DNA from: Thermoanaerobaculia bacterium
GTDB lineage: Bacteria; Acidobacteriota; Thermoanaerobaculia; Gp7-AA8
NCBI GenBank assembly: GCA_017883205.1
Contig: JADGNZ010000040.1
Span: 1 to 55,667 of the forward strand
Length of the DNA: 55,667 nucleotides
Reading direction: 5' to 3'
In this document: positions 38,469 through 46,726 of the stretch, piece by piece
How the letters are laid out: each line of letters begins with the position of its first letter
Numbering within the stretch: position 1 is the stretch's first letter
Position numbers and translations under genes: made by a program
The notes under the pieces: model-generated
Databases searched by the model: none
What the model was told of the DNA's origin: nothing
What the model saw: the letters and a program-made list of their open reading frames with translations, nothing else

Positions 38469-40118
38469 GTGCCGGTGCCGTCCGTCGACGATTTGCGTCG
38501 CGAGTTGCGGGATCGCGGGTACCTCTCGCACGGCATCGAGCGGTGGTTCGCGCACGATCCCTTTACCGCCGGGCGCTCCTCCCGCGCGTTCTGGCGGGAG
38601 CTGACCACGGTCGCGGCCAAAGCCTCTCTCCTCATCGCCTTGTTCGCGATCGTCCCTCTCGTCGCCATCATGGTTTTTCGCAACCATCCGCTGTCCGCGG
38701 GCGAGACCCTCTTGCTGTCCCTTCTCTATGGACTGACAGGATTCGCGATTTCCTTCGCCCTTCTCATTCTTGTGGCTCTCGTTCTCAAGCTCCGGCCGGC
38801 GATCGCGATCGATACGCCGCGAGCCCTGCTGGCGATCTCGTTTGCTGCAAGCGCCATCCCCTCAGGCGCGATCGCGATCTGGTGGTACGGCTTCGATGCA
38901 CCGCCGTCGTGGCCCGAACTGCTGCTGGGGCTGGCACTGATCGTCGCGCTTTTCCTCTTCAGCAGCGTCGCCATCTCCGCCGCACTGCTGTCGTTTTCGA
39001 TCTACGAGCTGCAACGCATCCCTGCCATTCATCGGAAACCGCGAACGATGCCGATGACGATGGCCGCCATCTTCCTCATCGCGGTTCTCTTCCTTCCGAC
39101 GTACGCGAGTCAGGACAAAGGTGCGGCCGAGCCGCCGCTGCAAGTCGTCACGACGCCGAGCACGCGCCGCATCGCGCTGATCGCCGTCGACGGCCTGACC
39201 TCAGACATCCTCGCTTCCCGCCCGGACCTCGTCACAGCGCTTCCCGCGACCTACGCCGTCGCACCGCTGCGCGGCGGTTCCACCACGGAGCGTTGGGCCT
39301 CGCTCGGCACCGGCGTGAAAACGGTTCTCCACGGCGTGCGGTCGGTCGAAGGCGTCCGATTGTGGAACGGCGGTCACCTCCTGCAATCGATTTCGCAGCG
39401 CGACATCGTGCTTCGCGGTCTTGGCGGTGCGGTGGGGCTGGCGAAGCGGGAACCGCTTCCGCCGACGGTGCGACGGCGCGATTTCGTCTGGGAGATTTTC
39501 GCGGCCCGAGGAGTGCCGAGCGTGGCCGTGAATTGGTGGACGGCCGATGATGCGCATGCCGGCGCGCTCGACTCCATCGGCCAGATGCCGGTCTTTGCCG
39601 CGGCGGCATCCGGTGGCGGAGCACCGGAGATGGTTGCGCTTCGCGTCGACGAGTTATCGATGAAGCGGCTGTTGCATGCGCTCGACGCCGAGAAGCCCCG
39701 CTTTGCAACTGTTTACCTCCCCGCGCTCGATGTGATTCTCAATCGGCTGGCCATCGATCCGTCGGCCCGGTTGACCGCATCCGTTCACGCACTCGATGGC
39801 GTTGTTGCCGCGGTCGAGGCGCTCCGCGCGCGCGGCTTCGATGTGATCGTCGTCGGAATGCCCGGCGATCATCAGGCCGGTCAGGCGGTGCTGGCGTCGA
39901 CGTTCGCGCTCGGACCCACGACGACACCGTTCGACGTCGCGCCGACCCTCTGTTCGCTCATCGGCTTCCCACCATCGAACGAGATGTCGGGCCGCACGCT
40001 GGCCGGCAGCGAGAAACCGCGCATCTCCAGCTACGGCTCACGCGTCTCGCGGCAGCAATCGACGAAAATGAATGAGGAATATTACGAGAATCTGCGGTCG
40101 CTTGGATACATACGATGA
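38469..40118 (+). CDS. Membrane protein with alkaline-phosphatase/sulfatase-like domain
   Basis: 549 residues from GTG 38469; a second GTG at 38475 is possible. The first 220 residues contain about five membrane helices ('ASLLIALFAIVPLVAIMVF', 'ALLILVALVLKL', 'LLLGLALIVALFLFSSVAIS'). The rest resembles the alkaline-phosphatase superfamily fold: 'RIALIAVDGLTSDILASRP' is the metal-binding start, 'GSTTERWASLGTG' the nucleophile area, and 'FDVIVVGMPGDHQ' and 'PFDVAPTLCSLIGFPPSNEM' are the later core motifs (compare 'D.aPT.l.l.G.P...em.G'). It ends in 'EYYENLRSLGYI', common in membrane sulfatase-like proteins. Several metal ligands seem altered, so activity is uncertain. Confidence 0.75.
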   Translation: MPVPSVDDLRRELRDRGYLSHGIERWFAHDPFTAGRSSRAFWRELTTVAAKASLLIALFAIVPLVAIMVFRNHPLSAGETLLLSLLYGLTGFAISFALLILVALVLKLRPAIAIDTPRALLAISFAASAIPSGAIAIWWYGFDAPPSWPELLLGLALIVALFLFSSVAISAALLSFSIYELQRIPAIHRKPRTMPMTMAAIFLIAVLFLPTYASQDKGAAEPPLQVVTTPSTRRIALIAVDGLTSDILASRPDLVTALPATYAVAPLRGGSTTERWASLGTGVKTVLHGVRSVEGVRLWNGGHLLQSISQRDIVLRGLGGAVGLAKREPLPPTVRRRDFVWEIFAARGVPSVAVNWWTADDAHAGALDSIGQMPVFAAAASGGGAPEMVALRVDELSMKRLLHALDAEKPRFATVYLPALDVILNRLAIDPSARLTASVHALDGVVAAVEALRARGFDVIVVGMPGDHQAGQAVLASTFALGPTTTPFDVAPTLCSLIGFPPSNEMSGRTLAGSEKPRISSYGSRVSRQQSTKMNEEYYENLRSLGYIR

Positions 40119-40121
40119 AAA

Positions 40122-40262
40122 GATGAAAGCAGAAGGATGAAGGCAGAAGGCAAAAGGATGAAGGATGAAGGATGAAGGGTGACCCGGTTTGGCGGCCTTC
40201 ATCCTTCATCCTTCTGCCTTCATCCTTTCAAACACGGCCTTCTGCCTTCATCCTTTCAAACA
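40122..40262. repeat. Mirror hairpin, GATGAAGG/CCTTCATC units
   Basis: Degenerate 'gatgaaggcagaag' units (40122-40180) face 'ccttcatccttctg' units (40195-40262). The right arm also includes a 28-bp direct duplication (ending 'caaacacgg') next to the ribosome site of the S9 peptidase. The hairpin would form in the leader or 3' end of the co-directional genes. Confidence 0.8.
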
Positions 40263-40276
40263 CGGAGGTTTCAAAC

Positions 40277-42304
40277 ATGAGGCGTTTCACACTCACCCTG
40301 GCACTTCTCGCTCTGGCCTCGACGGCCATGGCGCAACGCACGATGATGTTTGAGGATCTCGTGTCCATCCATCGGATCGGGGGCCCGCAGCTTTCGCCCG
40401 ACGGAAAGTGGCTCGCATACGACGTCTCGACGCCCGATCTTGCGGCGAACAAGAGCACCAGCGCGGTTTACGTCAGGCCATCGGCGGGTGGCGCGGCAAA
40501 GTTGATCAGTGACGTCAAGCATCAGGACAACGGGCCGGCATGGTCGCCTGACGGGAAGACGATCGCCTTTGTCTCGAACCGCGACGGCGGCGCGCATCAG
40601 ATTTATCTCTACGACGTCGTAGCGGGCACCTCGAGGAAGGTGAGCGATCTGGCTGGCGGCGCCGGCAGCGTGAAATGGATACCGGATGGTTCGGGCCTGC
40701 TTGCCGTTTCCGATATCTACCCCGACTGCGGCGTCGATCCCGCCTGCATCAAGGACAAGACCACCGCCGAGGCAGCCGCGCCGACGAAAGCGCACGTCAT
40801 GACCAGTCTCCTCTATCGTCACTGGAAAGCGTGGCAGGAGCCAACCCGCAGTCACATCGTCTATGTACCGCTCGGCGGCGGCGCGCCACGCGACCTTACG
40901 CCTGGGGCGTTCGACGCTCCGCCGTTTTCTCTTGGCGGTGGCGACGAGTTCGATGTCTCCCCCGATGGCAAAGAGCTCGTCTACGCCCGCGACACGTCCG
41001 ACCATCCGGAGCTCTCCACCAACGCCGATCTCTTCATCGTCCCGATCGCCGGCGTTCCTGCCGCGGGCGCGAAGCGGATCACGACCCGCGCCGGCGCCGA
41101 CACGTCGCCGCACTATTCGCCCGACGGCCGCTGGATCGCGTACCGCTCGCAGGCGCGCGCCGGCTACGAATCCGATCTATGGGAGCTGTGGCTTTACGAC
41201 CGGACGACTGGAACCGCGCACCGCATCGGCGCCGACTTCAACGATTGGGTCGAGTCTGTGCAGTGGTCGCACGATTCGAAATCGTTGTTCGTCATCGCGC
41301 CGAGTCACGGCCGCGATATGGTCTACGAAGTGACACTCGACGGCAAGTTCTCGCCGATCGAGGGCTACGGATCGACGAGCGCCCTCGCGGTTTCCAATGA
41401 CGACAAGACGCTCTACTGCGCACGCTCGGGACTGACCGGACCGACCGAAATCTACGCGGTTAACAAGCGTACGTCCGCTGTCGAGCGCCTGACGCACGAG
41501 AACGATGCGCTGCTCACCAGTTATCAGATCGGTTTTACGCACAGCGTTTACTGGACCGGTGCCGAAGGTGCGCGCATCGAGGGGTTTCTCATGACGCCGC
41601 CCGGCTTCGACCAGACGAAGAAGTATCCGGCCATCGTGCTCATTCACGGCGGACCGCAGGGCGCGTGGAGCGATTCGTGGTCGTATCGCTGGAATCCGGA
41701 GATTTTCGCAGCGCGCGGCTATGTGGTGTTGCTGCCCAACCCGCGCGGCTCCAGCGGCTTCGGTCAGAAGTTCGTCGAAGAGATCTCCGGCGACTGGGGT
41801 GGCAAGGCCTACATCGACATCATGAACGGCGTCGACATGCTGGCAGCGTTGCCGTACGTCGACGGAACGCGCATCGGCGCCGCCGGCGGCTCCTACGGCG
41901 GCTACATGATCGACTGGATCCTCGGCCACACCGACCGCTTCAAAGCGCTCGTCTCACACGCCGGCGTCTACGATCTGAAGTCGGAGTATGGCGTGACCGA
42001 GGAGCTGTGGTTTCCCGAGTGGGAGTTCAAGGGCAACCCGTGGGACAACCCCGAGCTGTACCAGCGCTGGTCGCCCGACAACTTCGTGAAGAACTTCAAG
42101 ACGCCGACGCTGGTCATGCATGGCGAGCTCGATTTCCGCGTGCCGATCAATCAGGGACTGGAGCTGTTCACAGCCCTGCAGCGGCGCGGCGTCCCATCAA
42201 AAATGGTCGTTTTCCCCGACGAAGGACACTGGGTGCTGAAGCCGCAGAACTCGAAGCTCTGGTACCAGACGGTGGGTGACTGGTTCGATCAGTGGCTGAA
42301 GTAG
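40277..42304 (+). CDS. Secreted S9-family prolyl oligopeptidase-type peptidase
   Basis: 675 residues from ATG 40277, after GGAGG. A signal peptide ('FTLTLALLALASTAMAQ') leads to a WD40-like beta-propeller ('GGPQLSPDGKWLAYDVSTPD', 'WSPDGKTIAFVSNRDGGAHQ', 'YSPDGRWIAYRSQARAG') and an alpha/beta-hydrolase domain. The catalytic triad is visible as Ser in 'GGSYGGYMIDWIL', Asp in 'VMHGELDFRVP' and His in 'PDEGHWVLK'; the oxyanion region is 'VLIHGGPQGAWSD'. This is the acylaminoacyl/dipeptidyl-peptidase type, working in the periplasm on short peptides. Length and motif order are standard for the family. Confidence 0.95.
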   Translation: MRRFTLTLALLALASTAMAQRTMMFEDLVSIHRIGGPQLSPDGKWLAYDVSTPDLAANKSTSAVYVRPSAGGAAKLISDVKHQDNGPAWSPDGKTIAFVSNRDGGAHQIYLYDVVAGTSRKVSDLAGGAGSVKWIPDGSGLLAVSDIYPDCGVDPACIKDKTTAEAAAPTKAHVMTSLLYRHWKAWQEPTRSHIVYVPLGGGAPRDLTPGAFDAPPFSLGGGDEFDVSPDGKELVYARDTSDHPELSTNADLFIVPIAGVPAAGAKRITTRAGADTSPHYSPDGRWIAYRSQARAGYESDLWELWLYDRTTGTAHRIGADFNDWVESVQWSHDSKSLFVIAPSHGRDMVYEVTLDGKFSPIEGYGSTSALAVSNDDKTLYCARSGLTGPTEIYAVNKRTSAVERLTHENDALLTSYQIGFTHSVYWTGAEGARIEGFLMTPPGFDQTKKYPAIVLIHGGPQGAWSDSWSYRWNPEIFAARGYVVLLPNPRGSSGFGQKFVEEISGDWGGKAYIDIMNGVDMLAALPYVDGTRIGAAGGSYGGYMIDWILGHTDRFKALVSHAGVYDLKSEYGVTEELWFPEWEFKGNPWDNPELYQRWSPDNFVKNFKTPTLVMHGELDFRVPINQGLELFTALQRRGVPSKMVVFPDEGHWVLKPQNSKLWYQTVGDWFDQWLK

Positions 42305-42402
42305 TTCATGGATCAGTGAAGCGCAGTAGGTAGTCATTACTCAGGCACTGTTTTTGCTGATCAGTGGCCACTCATCGACTGATCCACTAATCTATTAATC
42401 CA
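42305..42402. repeat. Mirror hairpin, GGATCAGTG/CACTGATCC units
   Basis: 'tggatcagt' (42309-42317) is complemented by 'actgatcca' (42378-42386), with an extra 'tgatcagtggccactc' between them. Degenerate form of the mirror-hairpin pattern, located between the S9 peptidase and the next gene. Confidence 0.6.
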
Positions 42403-42467
42403 CAGGGGGACCCCACTCGTAAACGCCTCGACGCATGCCGCGTCGATTATCGACAAGGAGGAGACCC

Positions 42468-42713
42468 ATGAAACTGAATCGTCTCGTTATCGCCCTTCTC
42501 ATCGTCACCGCCATCGCCTCGGGATTCGTCGCCGGACACGCCATCGCCGACCAACCCCACATGCAGTCAGCGCTCGAGCATCTGCGTCTGGCCAAAGTGG
42601 AATTGGAAAAGGCCGATCGCGACAAAGGCGGTCACCGCGAAAGGGCCCTCAGGCTGACCAACGATGCCATCGCCGAAACCGAGCGCGGAATCGGCTACGA
42701 CCGGCACCACTGA
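42468..42713 (+). CDS. Small exported helical protein
   Basis: 81 residues after AAGGAGGAG and ATG 42468. A signal peptide or single TM helix ('LVIALLIVTAIASGFVAG') precedes a helical, charged part: 'MQSALEHLRLAKVELEKADR' and 'RERALRLTNDAIAETERGI'. This helix pair with 'HM..AL..L..A...L..A' is common in small proteobacterial and Acidobacteriota periplasmic proteins of unknown function, sometimes annotated as histidine-rich metal or stress proteins. A bidirectional hairpin follows. Confidence 0.8.
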   Translation: MKLNRLVIALLIVTAIASGFVAGHAIADQPHMQSALEHLRLAKVELEKADRDKGGHRERALRLTNDAIAETERGIGYDRHH

Positions 42714-42725
42714 GAGCGAAACGAA

Positions 42726-42758
42726 AACGCCTGCCGTGCGCTCTGCGCGGCAGGCGTT
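42726..42758. terminator. Bidirectional terminator-like hairpin
   Basis: AACGCCTGCCG (42726-42736) and CGGCAGGCGTT (42748-42758) form an 11-bp stem between convergent genes; the minus-strand side continues as TTTTCGTTTC, the plus side as GTTGTTGC. Confidence 0.75.
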
Positions 42759-42782
42759 GTTGCTCGACGAGAGTGGGCCTGG

Positions 42783-43070
42783 TTACGCGCGGCCGGTGCC
42801 TGAAGCCGGCGTCATGCTGCCGGTTCCGCCGCCTGAGCCGCCTTCGCCCGGACCGAGGGCCGGTCGGGCAACGGTCGAGGTGATACCGACCGCTTCGGCG
42901 TACTTCAGATAGGTATCGATCGAAGCGATGACGACGCGCGCTTCAACCGTGATCAGGTCGATGCCGACGAGCGAGATCCTGACCCACGCATCGACGACGA
43001 TACCTTTGTCGAGAATCCGGTCGAGTACGTCAATGAGACTGGTGCCGCCTGGTGCGCGTTCGACTGCCAT
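42783..43070 (-). CDS. gvpA: Gas vesicle structural protein GvpA
   Basis: 95 residues. The conserved core is almost complete: '[20 protein letters not shown]', then '[20 protein letters not shown]', then '[12 protein letters not shown]'. GvpA subunits polymerise into the rib-like wall of gas vesicles. The C-terminal 25 residues are a Gly/Ser/Pro tail, longer than in standard GvpA. It lies 3 bp after a GvpJ/M-like gene on the same strand. No gvpN, F, L, K, O or V is in the window, so the assembly genes must be elsewhere or absent. Confidence 0.95.
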   Translation of the reverse strand: MAVERAPGGTSLIDVLDRILDKGIVVDAWVRISLVGIDLITVEARVVIASIDTYLKYAEAVGITSTVARPALGPGEGGSGGGTGSMTPASGTGRA

Positions 43071-43073
43071 GAC

Positions 43074-43412
43074 TTACCTGCCTTTCCTCTCGTCTGTCTT
43101 TTTCTGCGTGGATTGCGGAAGCTCCCGCGCTTCGAGCTTCTGCTCGAGCTCGTGCACGCGAGCCTTCAAAGCGTCGTACTCCTCGCTGCCGGCAACGTTG
43201 GGAGCGGCAGAGTAGAACCGGTCCGAGCGCCACCAATTGATGCCGATCGCCTCCGCCTTGTCGATGGAGCAAATGACGAGCCGGAGCTGGATCGTCAGGA
43301 GCTCGACATTCGCGAGCGAGACTTTGATGTCCCCGGCAACGACGAGACCCTTGTCCAGGATCTTGTCGAGGATGTCGACAAGTCCCTGCGGCTGTCGCGG
43401 CTCGATCGGCAT
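43074..43412 (-). CDS. Gas vesicle protein, GvpJ/GvpM-like
   Basis: 112 residues from ATG 43412. The N-terminal 60 residues share the GvpA core: 'GLVDILDKILDKGLVVAGDI', 'KVSLANVELLTIQLRLVICS', 'IDKAEAIGINWW'. The rest is a coiled-coil ('DALKARVHELEQKLEARE') and a basic tail. The GDIKVSLA variant of 'DAWVRVSLV' is typical of GvpJ, GvpM and related minor proteins that nucleate or shape the vesicle. Operon with gvpA, 3 bp apart. Confidence 0.85.
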   Translation of the reverse strand: MPIEPRQPQGLVDILDKILDKGLVVAGDIKVSLANVELLTIQLRLVICSIDKAEAIGINWWRSDRFYSAAPNVAGSEEYDALKARVHELEQKLEARELPQSTQKKTDERKGR

Positions 43413-43466
43413 GTCCGCGAACAGTATGCGCGCGGAGGAAGCACGTCAAGAATTGGGTTGGCCGTG

Positions 43467-43601
43467 TTGCGGGGGTCGCGTTTCGGGGGTCGGGGGTCGG
43501 AGAGAAACCGGTAGCTGGCCATCCTGTGCTGAGCGAGCGATCGCGGCGCAGCCGCGATGAGCCAACTCCGACCCCCGACCCCCGATCAGCGACCCCCGCA
43601 A
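43467..43601. repeat. Mirror hairpin, GGGGGTC/GACCCCC units
   Basis: The left arm (43467-43502) is matched almost perfectly by the right arm (43566-43601): TTGCGGGGGTCGC with CGACCCCCGCAA, and CGGGGGTCGGAG with CTCCGACCCCCG. Both arms are made of GGGGGTC repeats. The loop (about 60 bp) contains a smaller stem 'gatcgcggcgcagccgcgat'. It sits between the divergent gvp genes and lepB. Confidence 0.9.
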
Positions 43602-43607
43602 AACGAA

Positions 43608-44243
43608 ATGCCCACGCCACCTCCCTCGTTGAAGAAACCAGTGCAATCCAAATCCGCGATCCGCCTCATCATCGAGCCACTGGCCATCGCCATCGCTCTG
43701 GCGTTTCTCGTGCGCGCGACGATCAGAATCTACGTGATTCCCTCGTTCTCGATGGCCCCGACGCTGATGGCCGGCGACCACATCGTCGTCACACCGTACC
43801 GGTTCCGCAGTGAGCCGCAGGCTGGCGACGTCATCGTCTTCCGATCGCCCCATGCCGCCGGAGAGTTGATGGTCAAGCGGGTGATCGGCACGCCCGGCGA
43901 TCTCGTGGAGACGCGCGAAGGGCGCGTCATCGTTCGCGGTCACGCACTCGCGGAGTCCTACCTTGCCGCCCAGGCCAGCACCGGCCTCATCCCGCCCCAG
44001 CTCATCCCCGCAGACTCCTACTTCGTCCTCGGCGACAACCGCACCGACTCGCTCGACAGCCGTAGTTGGGGTCTTCTCCCCCGCGCGGACGTGCTCGGCC
44101 GTGCCCGATTGATTCTCTGGTCGTCGGAAGCGCCGGTCGGAAGTCGGGAGTCGGGAGTCGTAGCAGCGACTCCTTCCCCCACACCCCACTCCCCACTCCC
44201 CACCCCCTCGCGCATCGACCGCCTCTTCAAACTCATCCAATAG
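43608..44243 (+). CDS. lepB: Signal peptidase I (LepB) with an insertion near the C-terminus
   Basis: 211 residues from ATG 43608. An N-terminal membrane helix ('LIIEPLAIAIALAFLVRATI') leads to the catalytic box 'IPSFSMAPTLMAGDHIVV' (the Ser) and the lysine in 'GELMVKRVIGTPGDLVE'; 'YFVLGDNRTDSLDSRSWG' is box E. So all active-site parts are present. Before the last ten residues ('RIDRLFKLIQ') the frame reads through a 75-bp simple-repeat element that encodes 'GSRESGVVAATPSPTPHSPL'. It removes signal peptides of Sec substrates in the inner membrane. The insert is past the catalytic core and probably tolerated. Confidence 0.95.
   Translation: MPTPPPSLKKPVQSKSAIRLIIEPLAIAIALAFLVRATIRIYVIPSFSMAPTLMAGDHIVVTPYRFRSEPQAGDVIVFRSPHAAGELMVKRVIGTPGDLVETREGRVIVRGHALAESYLAAQASTGLIPPQLIPADSYFVLGDNRTDSLDSRSWGLLPRADVLGRARLILWSSEAPVGSRESGVVAATPSPTPHSPLPTPSRIDRLFKLIQ
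44134..44208. repeat. Simple-repeat element inserted in the lepB reading frame
   Basis: 'gtcgggagtcgggagtcg' units followed by 'cgactcc' and 'ccccactccccactcccc' units: GGAGTCG faces CGACTCC in a small hairpin. It has the composition of the intergenic mirror hairpins but lies inside a gene and keeps the frame. Confidence 0.75.
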
Positions 44244-44270
44244 GTATACTCAACGCCGACGGAGGTTTTT

Positions 44271-44633
44271 ATGCGCAAGAGTCGTCGCGAGCGCGGTGAG
44301 AGTCAGTTCGGATGTCTCCTCGGGTTGATCCTGCTCGGAATCGCCATCTTCGTAGCCTGGAAGATGATCCCGGTGAAAGTAAAAGCGGCCGAGATGCGGC
44401 AGACCGTCGTCGACGAGGCCAAATCCGCTGGCACGCATAATGATGAGCGCATCAAGGCAGCGATCATGGCAAAAGCGCGCGAGGACTCCTTGCCCCTCAC
44501 CGAAGAAGACATCAACATCGTGCGCGCGAACGGCGAGATCACAGTCACCGTCAACTACACCGTCCCTATCGCGTTCCCCGGCTACACCTACCAGTGGCAC
44601 ATCACGCACTCCGCGAACAACCCCATTTTCTAA
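44271..44633 (+). CDS. Membrane-anchored DUF4845-like protein
   Basis: 120 residues after GGAGG. A single membrane helix near the N-terminus ('CLLGLILLGIAIFVAWKMIP') is followed by a small periplasmic domain: 'VDEAKSAGTHNDERIKAAIM', 'PLTEEDINIVRANGEITVTV'. This is the pattern of DUF4845 proteins, often placed just after lepB, as here (27 bp). The exact role is unknown. Confidence 0.8.
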   Translation: MRKSRRERGESQFGCLLGLILLGIAIFVAWKMIPVKVKAAEMRQTVVDEAKSAGTHNDERIKAAIMAKAREDSLPLTEEDINIVRANGEITVTVNYTVPIAFPGYTYQWHITHSANNPIF

Positions 44634-44643
44634 AAGGACCCTC

Positions 44644-44889
44644 ATGCCCATCAATATCAAGATCCGCGACAACGGACCCTACCTCGTCGAAGGCGAGTTC
44701 ACCCTCACCGACGCCCAGGGCAATCCGGTCGAGGTGAAGAAAGCGGCGCTCTGCCGCTGCGGCGGTTCGACGATGAAGCCGTTCTGCGACGGCACCCATT
44801 CGAAGATCGGCTTCAAAGGCGCCAACGAAGCAGTGCAGGAGAGCGACCCCGCCGCCGCTCACTCCTCCGGCGGCACATCTTCCACCTGA
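44644..44889 (+). CDS. CDGSH iron-sulfur domain protein
   Basis: 81 residues from ATG 44644, after AAAGGA and 10 bp beyond the previous stop. The C-x-C-x2-(S/T)-x3-P-x-C-D-G-(S/T)-H signature reads 'CRCGGSTMKPFCDGTHSKIG', giving three Cys and one His ligand for a 2Fe-2S cluster. The N-terminal strand region ('NIKIRDNGPYLVEGEFTLTD') is also typical. A cytoplasmic redox or electron-transfer protein. Confidence 0.93.
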   Translation: MPINIKIRDNGPYLVEGEFTLTDAQGNPVEVKKAALCRCGGSTMKPFCDGTHSKIGFKGANEAVQESDPAAAHSSGGTSST

Positions 44890-44978
44890 AACACGACCGT
44901 TTCCCAACCCGTCAGCGCACCAACAACCTTGATGCAGGTCTCTTCCTGCCGTTCCTGAATGAACTCGAGGTCTTCCAT
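44859..44978 (-). CDS. Possible 39-residue protein
   Basis: A minus frame from ATG 44978 reads 'MEDLEFIQERQEETCIKVVG' and 'ALTGWETVVFQVEDVPPEE', with codon use and composition far better than a shadow frame. It overlaps the end of the CDGSH gene tail to tail by about 30 bp. No clear ribosome site; the frame stays open upstream to about 45072, so it could be the 3' end of a broken larger gene. Confidence 0.35.
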   Translation of the reverse strand: MEDLEFIQERQEETCIKVVGALTGWETVVFQVEDVPPEE

Positions 44979-45110
44979 CGGGATCGGCAGGGACTCAAAC
45001 GGCACGCCGCGGGCGGAAAACCGCGAAGTGACAGCGCTGCAATGCTTTGCGTGCTGACCGCTCGCGAAGCGGCGTCAAATCCGGCCGATCAGCGCCACAT
45101 TTTTTTACAA

Positions 45111-45160
45111 GGAGTGCAGGCGTCTCGCCTGCGGCGGCGAGGCGTCCCCGCCTCGGCGTG
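45111..45160 (+). repeat. Double stem-loop element, copy 1
   Basis: GGAGTGC, first stem AGGC-GTCTC-GCCT, GC, then a second stem GGCGAGGCG-TCC-CCGCCTCGGCG. Part of a five-copy family (others at 45340, 49129, 55005 and 55071). The gap 44979-45339 has no other gene that I can support. Confidence 0.7.
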
Positions 45161-45339
45161 TGTAGCGCGATGCCTTGCTTTCTCTACCGCATCGCCTCGG
45201 ACTTACTGCCGATCAAGACGCCCGCATTCCTTTGTCGACGCAGCCTTCAGCGTGACGACGAACTTACTGGCACTCGGAGTTTGCGCGGCAGAAACTAACG
45301 AATCAAGAACGTCGGCGAATTTCGACCTCCGCCCTGCCA

Positions 45340-45390
45340 GCACTCGGGCGAGGACGCCCGAGTGCCCGCGGTCGAGACGACCGCACTCCT
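45340..45390 (-). repeat. Double stem-loop element, copy 2
   Basis: Read on minus: GGAGTGC, stem GGTCG-TCT-CGACC, then stem GCACTCGGGCG-TCCT-CGCCCGAGTGC. It starts immediately after the stop of mtgA, so it is that gene's 3' end. The homology with copy 4 (54926-55055) extends over about 115 bp. Confidence 0.8.
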
Positions 45391-46298
45391 CAGGGCGGGC
45401 TCGTTGTTGTCGTTGTCGGCGGCGGGACCGTCTCCGTCTTCGGCACCGTCTCCGTCGGGTGCACAGTCTCCGTGCTCGTCGTCTCCGTGGGCGGCTCCGG
45501 CGTCGCGGTGTCCGTTGCCGGAACCTGCTGCAACGCCGTATCGACCGTCGCTGTGGTGTCGGTTACCGGTGCGGATGGCGCCGGCTTCTTCTCGGTCAGC
45601 ACTTCCTTCTCGAACAGGTAACCCCAACGGCGCATCCGCGAGAGCACCATTCGCTGACGCCAGCGCAGGCGTTTGTTCGGACTGGCCGGATTCATGACCC
45701 GAGGATTGGGAAGACATGCGGCGAGGAGCGCGGCCTGCGACGGCGAAAGCGATGCTGCCGCTGAGTGGAAATACGATTGCGCGGCCGCCTCGGCGCCATA
45801 AACGCGCTCGCCCATCTCCACGACGTTGATGTAGATCTCCAGGATCCGTTTCTTCGTCAGATGGCTCTCGAGCGAGCGGGCGATGAAGTACTCCTTCACT
45901 TTGCGAAACGGATTGCGCGACGGCGAAAGGTAGAGGTTCTTCGCCAGTTGCTGCGTGATCGTCGAGCCGCCGTGCGTCAGCTTCTTGTGCGCCCAGTCTT
46001 TCTCGATGGCCTCCTGCAATCCCTTCACGTCCACCGCGTCGTGCTCGAAGAACGAATCGTCCTCGGCGACCAACACAGCGCGCCGCAGGTACGGCGAGAT
46101 CCGCACGTACGGGACCCATCGGTAGTCGATCGCATCAGACTTGCCGGCCGCCCGCAGTTCCGCTTTGCGCTGTTCCATGAACGCGGTCGTCGCAGGAGGA
46201 CTCCCCGCCAACGCGCTCACGTCAGGAAACGTGATCCATTCGTAGCCAACAAATAGAATCACGGCGACGAAGGCGATCAGCAGGATGCGGCGAAACAT
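45390..46298 (-). CDS. mtgA: Monofunctional biosynthetic peptidoglycan transglycosylase
   Basis: 302 residues. One N-terminal membrane helix ('ILLIAFVAVILFVGYEWI') is followed by a glycosyltransferase-51 domain: 'AVLVAEDDSFFEHDAVD' holds the first catalytic glutamate, 'THGGSTITQQLAKNLYLSP' and 'KVKEYFIARSLESHLTKKRI', 'EIYINVVEMGERVYGAEAAA' and 'ALLAACLPNPRVMNP' follow in order. It polymerises lipid II in the periplasm. The last 70 residues are a Thr/Pro/Glu-rich tail that is not part of the family. The stop lies at the edge of a double stem-loop repeat. Confidence 0.95.
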   Translation of the reverse strand: MFRRILLIAFVAVILFVGYEWITFPDVSALAGSPPATTAFMEQRKAELRAAGKSDAIDYRWVPYVRISPYLRRAVLVAEDDSFFEHDAVDVKGLQEAIEKDWAHKKLTHGGSTITQQLAKNLYLSPSRNPFRKVKEYFIARSLESHLTKKRILEIYINVVEMGERVYGAEAAAQSYFHSAAASLSPSQAALLAACLPNPRVMNPASPNKRLRWRQRMVLSRMRRWGYLFEKEVLTEKKPAPSAPVTDTTATVDTALQQVPATDTATPEPPTETTSTETVHPTETVPKTETVPPPTTTTTSPP

Positions 46299-46324
46299 GC
46301 CGGCCGATTCTATGATGCGCGGTC

Positions 46325-46630
46325 ATGGCCCCAGTCATCGTTCTCACCACTGTCGCCGCCGATTTCGACGCCCGCCCGCTCGCGCGCGCTCTCGTCGAAC
46401 AGCGCCTCGCTGCCTGCGTGAACATCGTCGCCGGCGTGACGTCGATCTATCGCTGGAAAGGTCAGGTCGAGGAGGAAGGCGAACAACTCCTCGTCATCAA
46501 GACCCTCGAAGCGAACGTCGATGCTCTACGCAACGAGCTGCTGGCGCGGCATCCGTACGAGGTCGCGGAGTTCCTCGTGCTGCCGGTGGGGTCCACGTCC
46601 GACGCTTACGGAGCGTGGCTGGACGGTTGA
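46325..46630 (+). CDS. cutA: CutA-type divalent-ion tolerance protein
   Basis: 101 residues. Family motifs in order: 'VLTTVAADFDARPLARALVE', 'RLAACVNIVAGVTSIYRWKG', 'EEEGEQLLVIKTLEANVDAL', 'RHPYEVAEFLVLPV'. CutA forms small trimers like PII proteins; roles in copper tolerance are weakly established. Divergent from mtgA with 26 bp between starts. Confidence 0.95.
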   Translation: MAPVIVLTTVAADFDARPLARALVEQRLAACVNIVAGVTSIYRWKGQVEEEGEQLLVIKTLEANVDALRNELLARHPYEVAEFLVLPVGSTSDAYGAWLDG

Positions 46631-46726
46631 TAATTGACAATTGACAACGCCAACCCATCAACAATCCGGCTGTCAGTTGTCCGGTTGGTTTGTCGTTGTC
46701 AATTGTCAATTGTCCATTGTCAATTT
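46629..46726. repeat. Mirror hairpin, AATTGACA/TGTCAATT units
   Basis: 'gataattgacaattgacaacg' faces 'cgttgtcaattgtcaattg', both built of (A)ATTGACA units. It lies between the convergent ends of cutA and the YfhO-like gene and overlaps the last codons of the latter. Confidence 0.85.
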
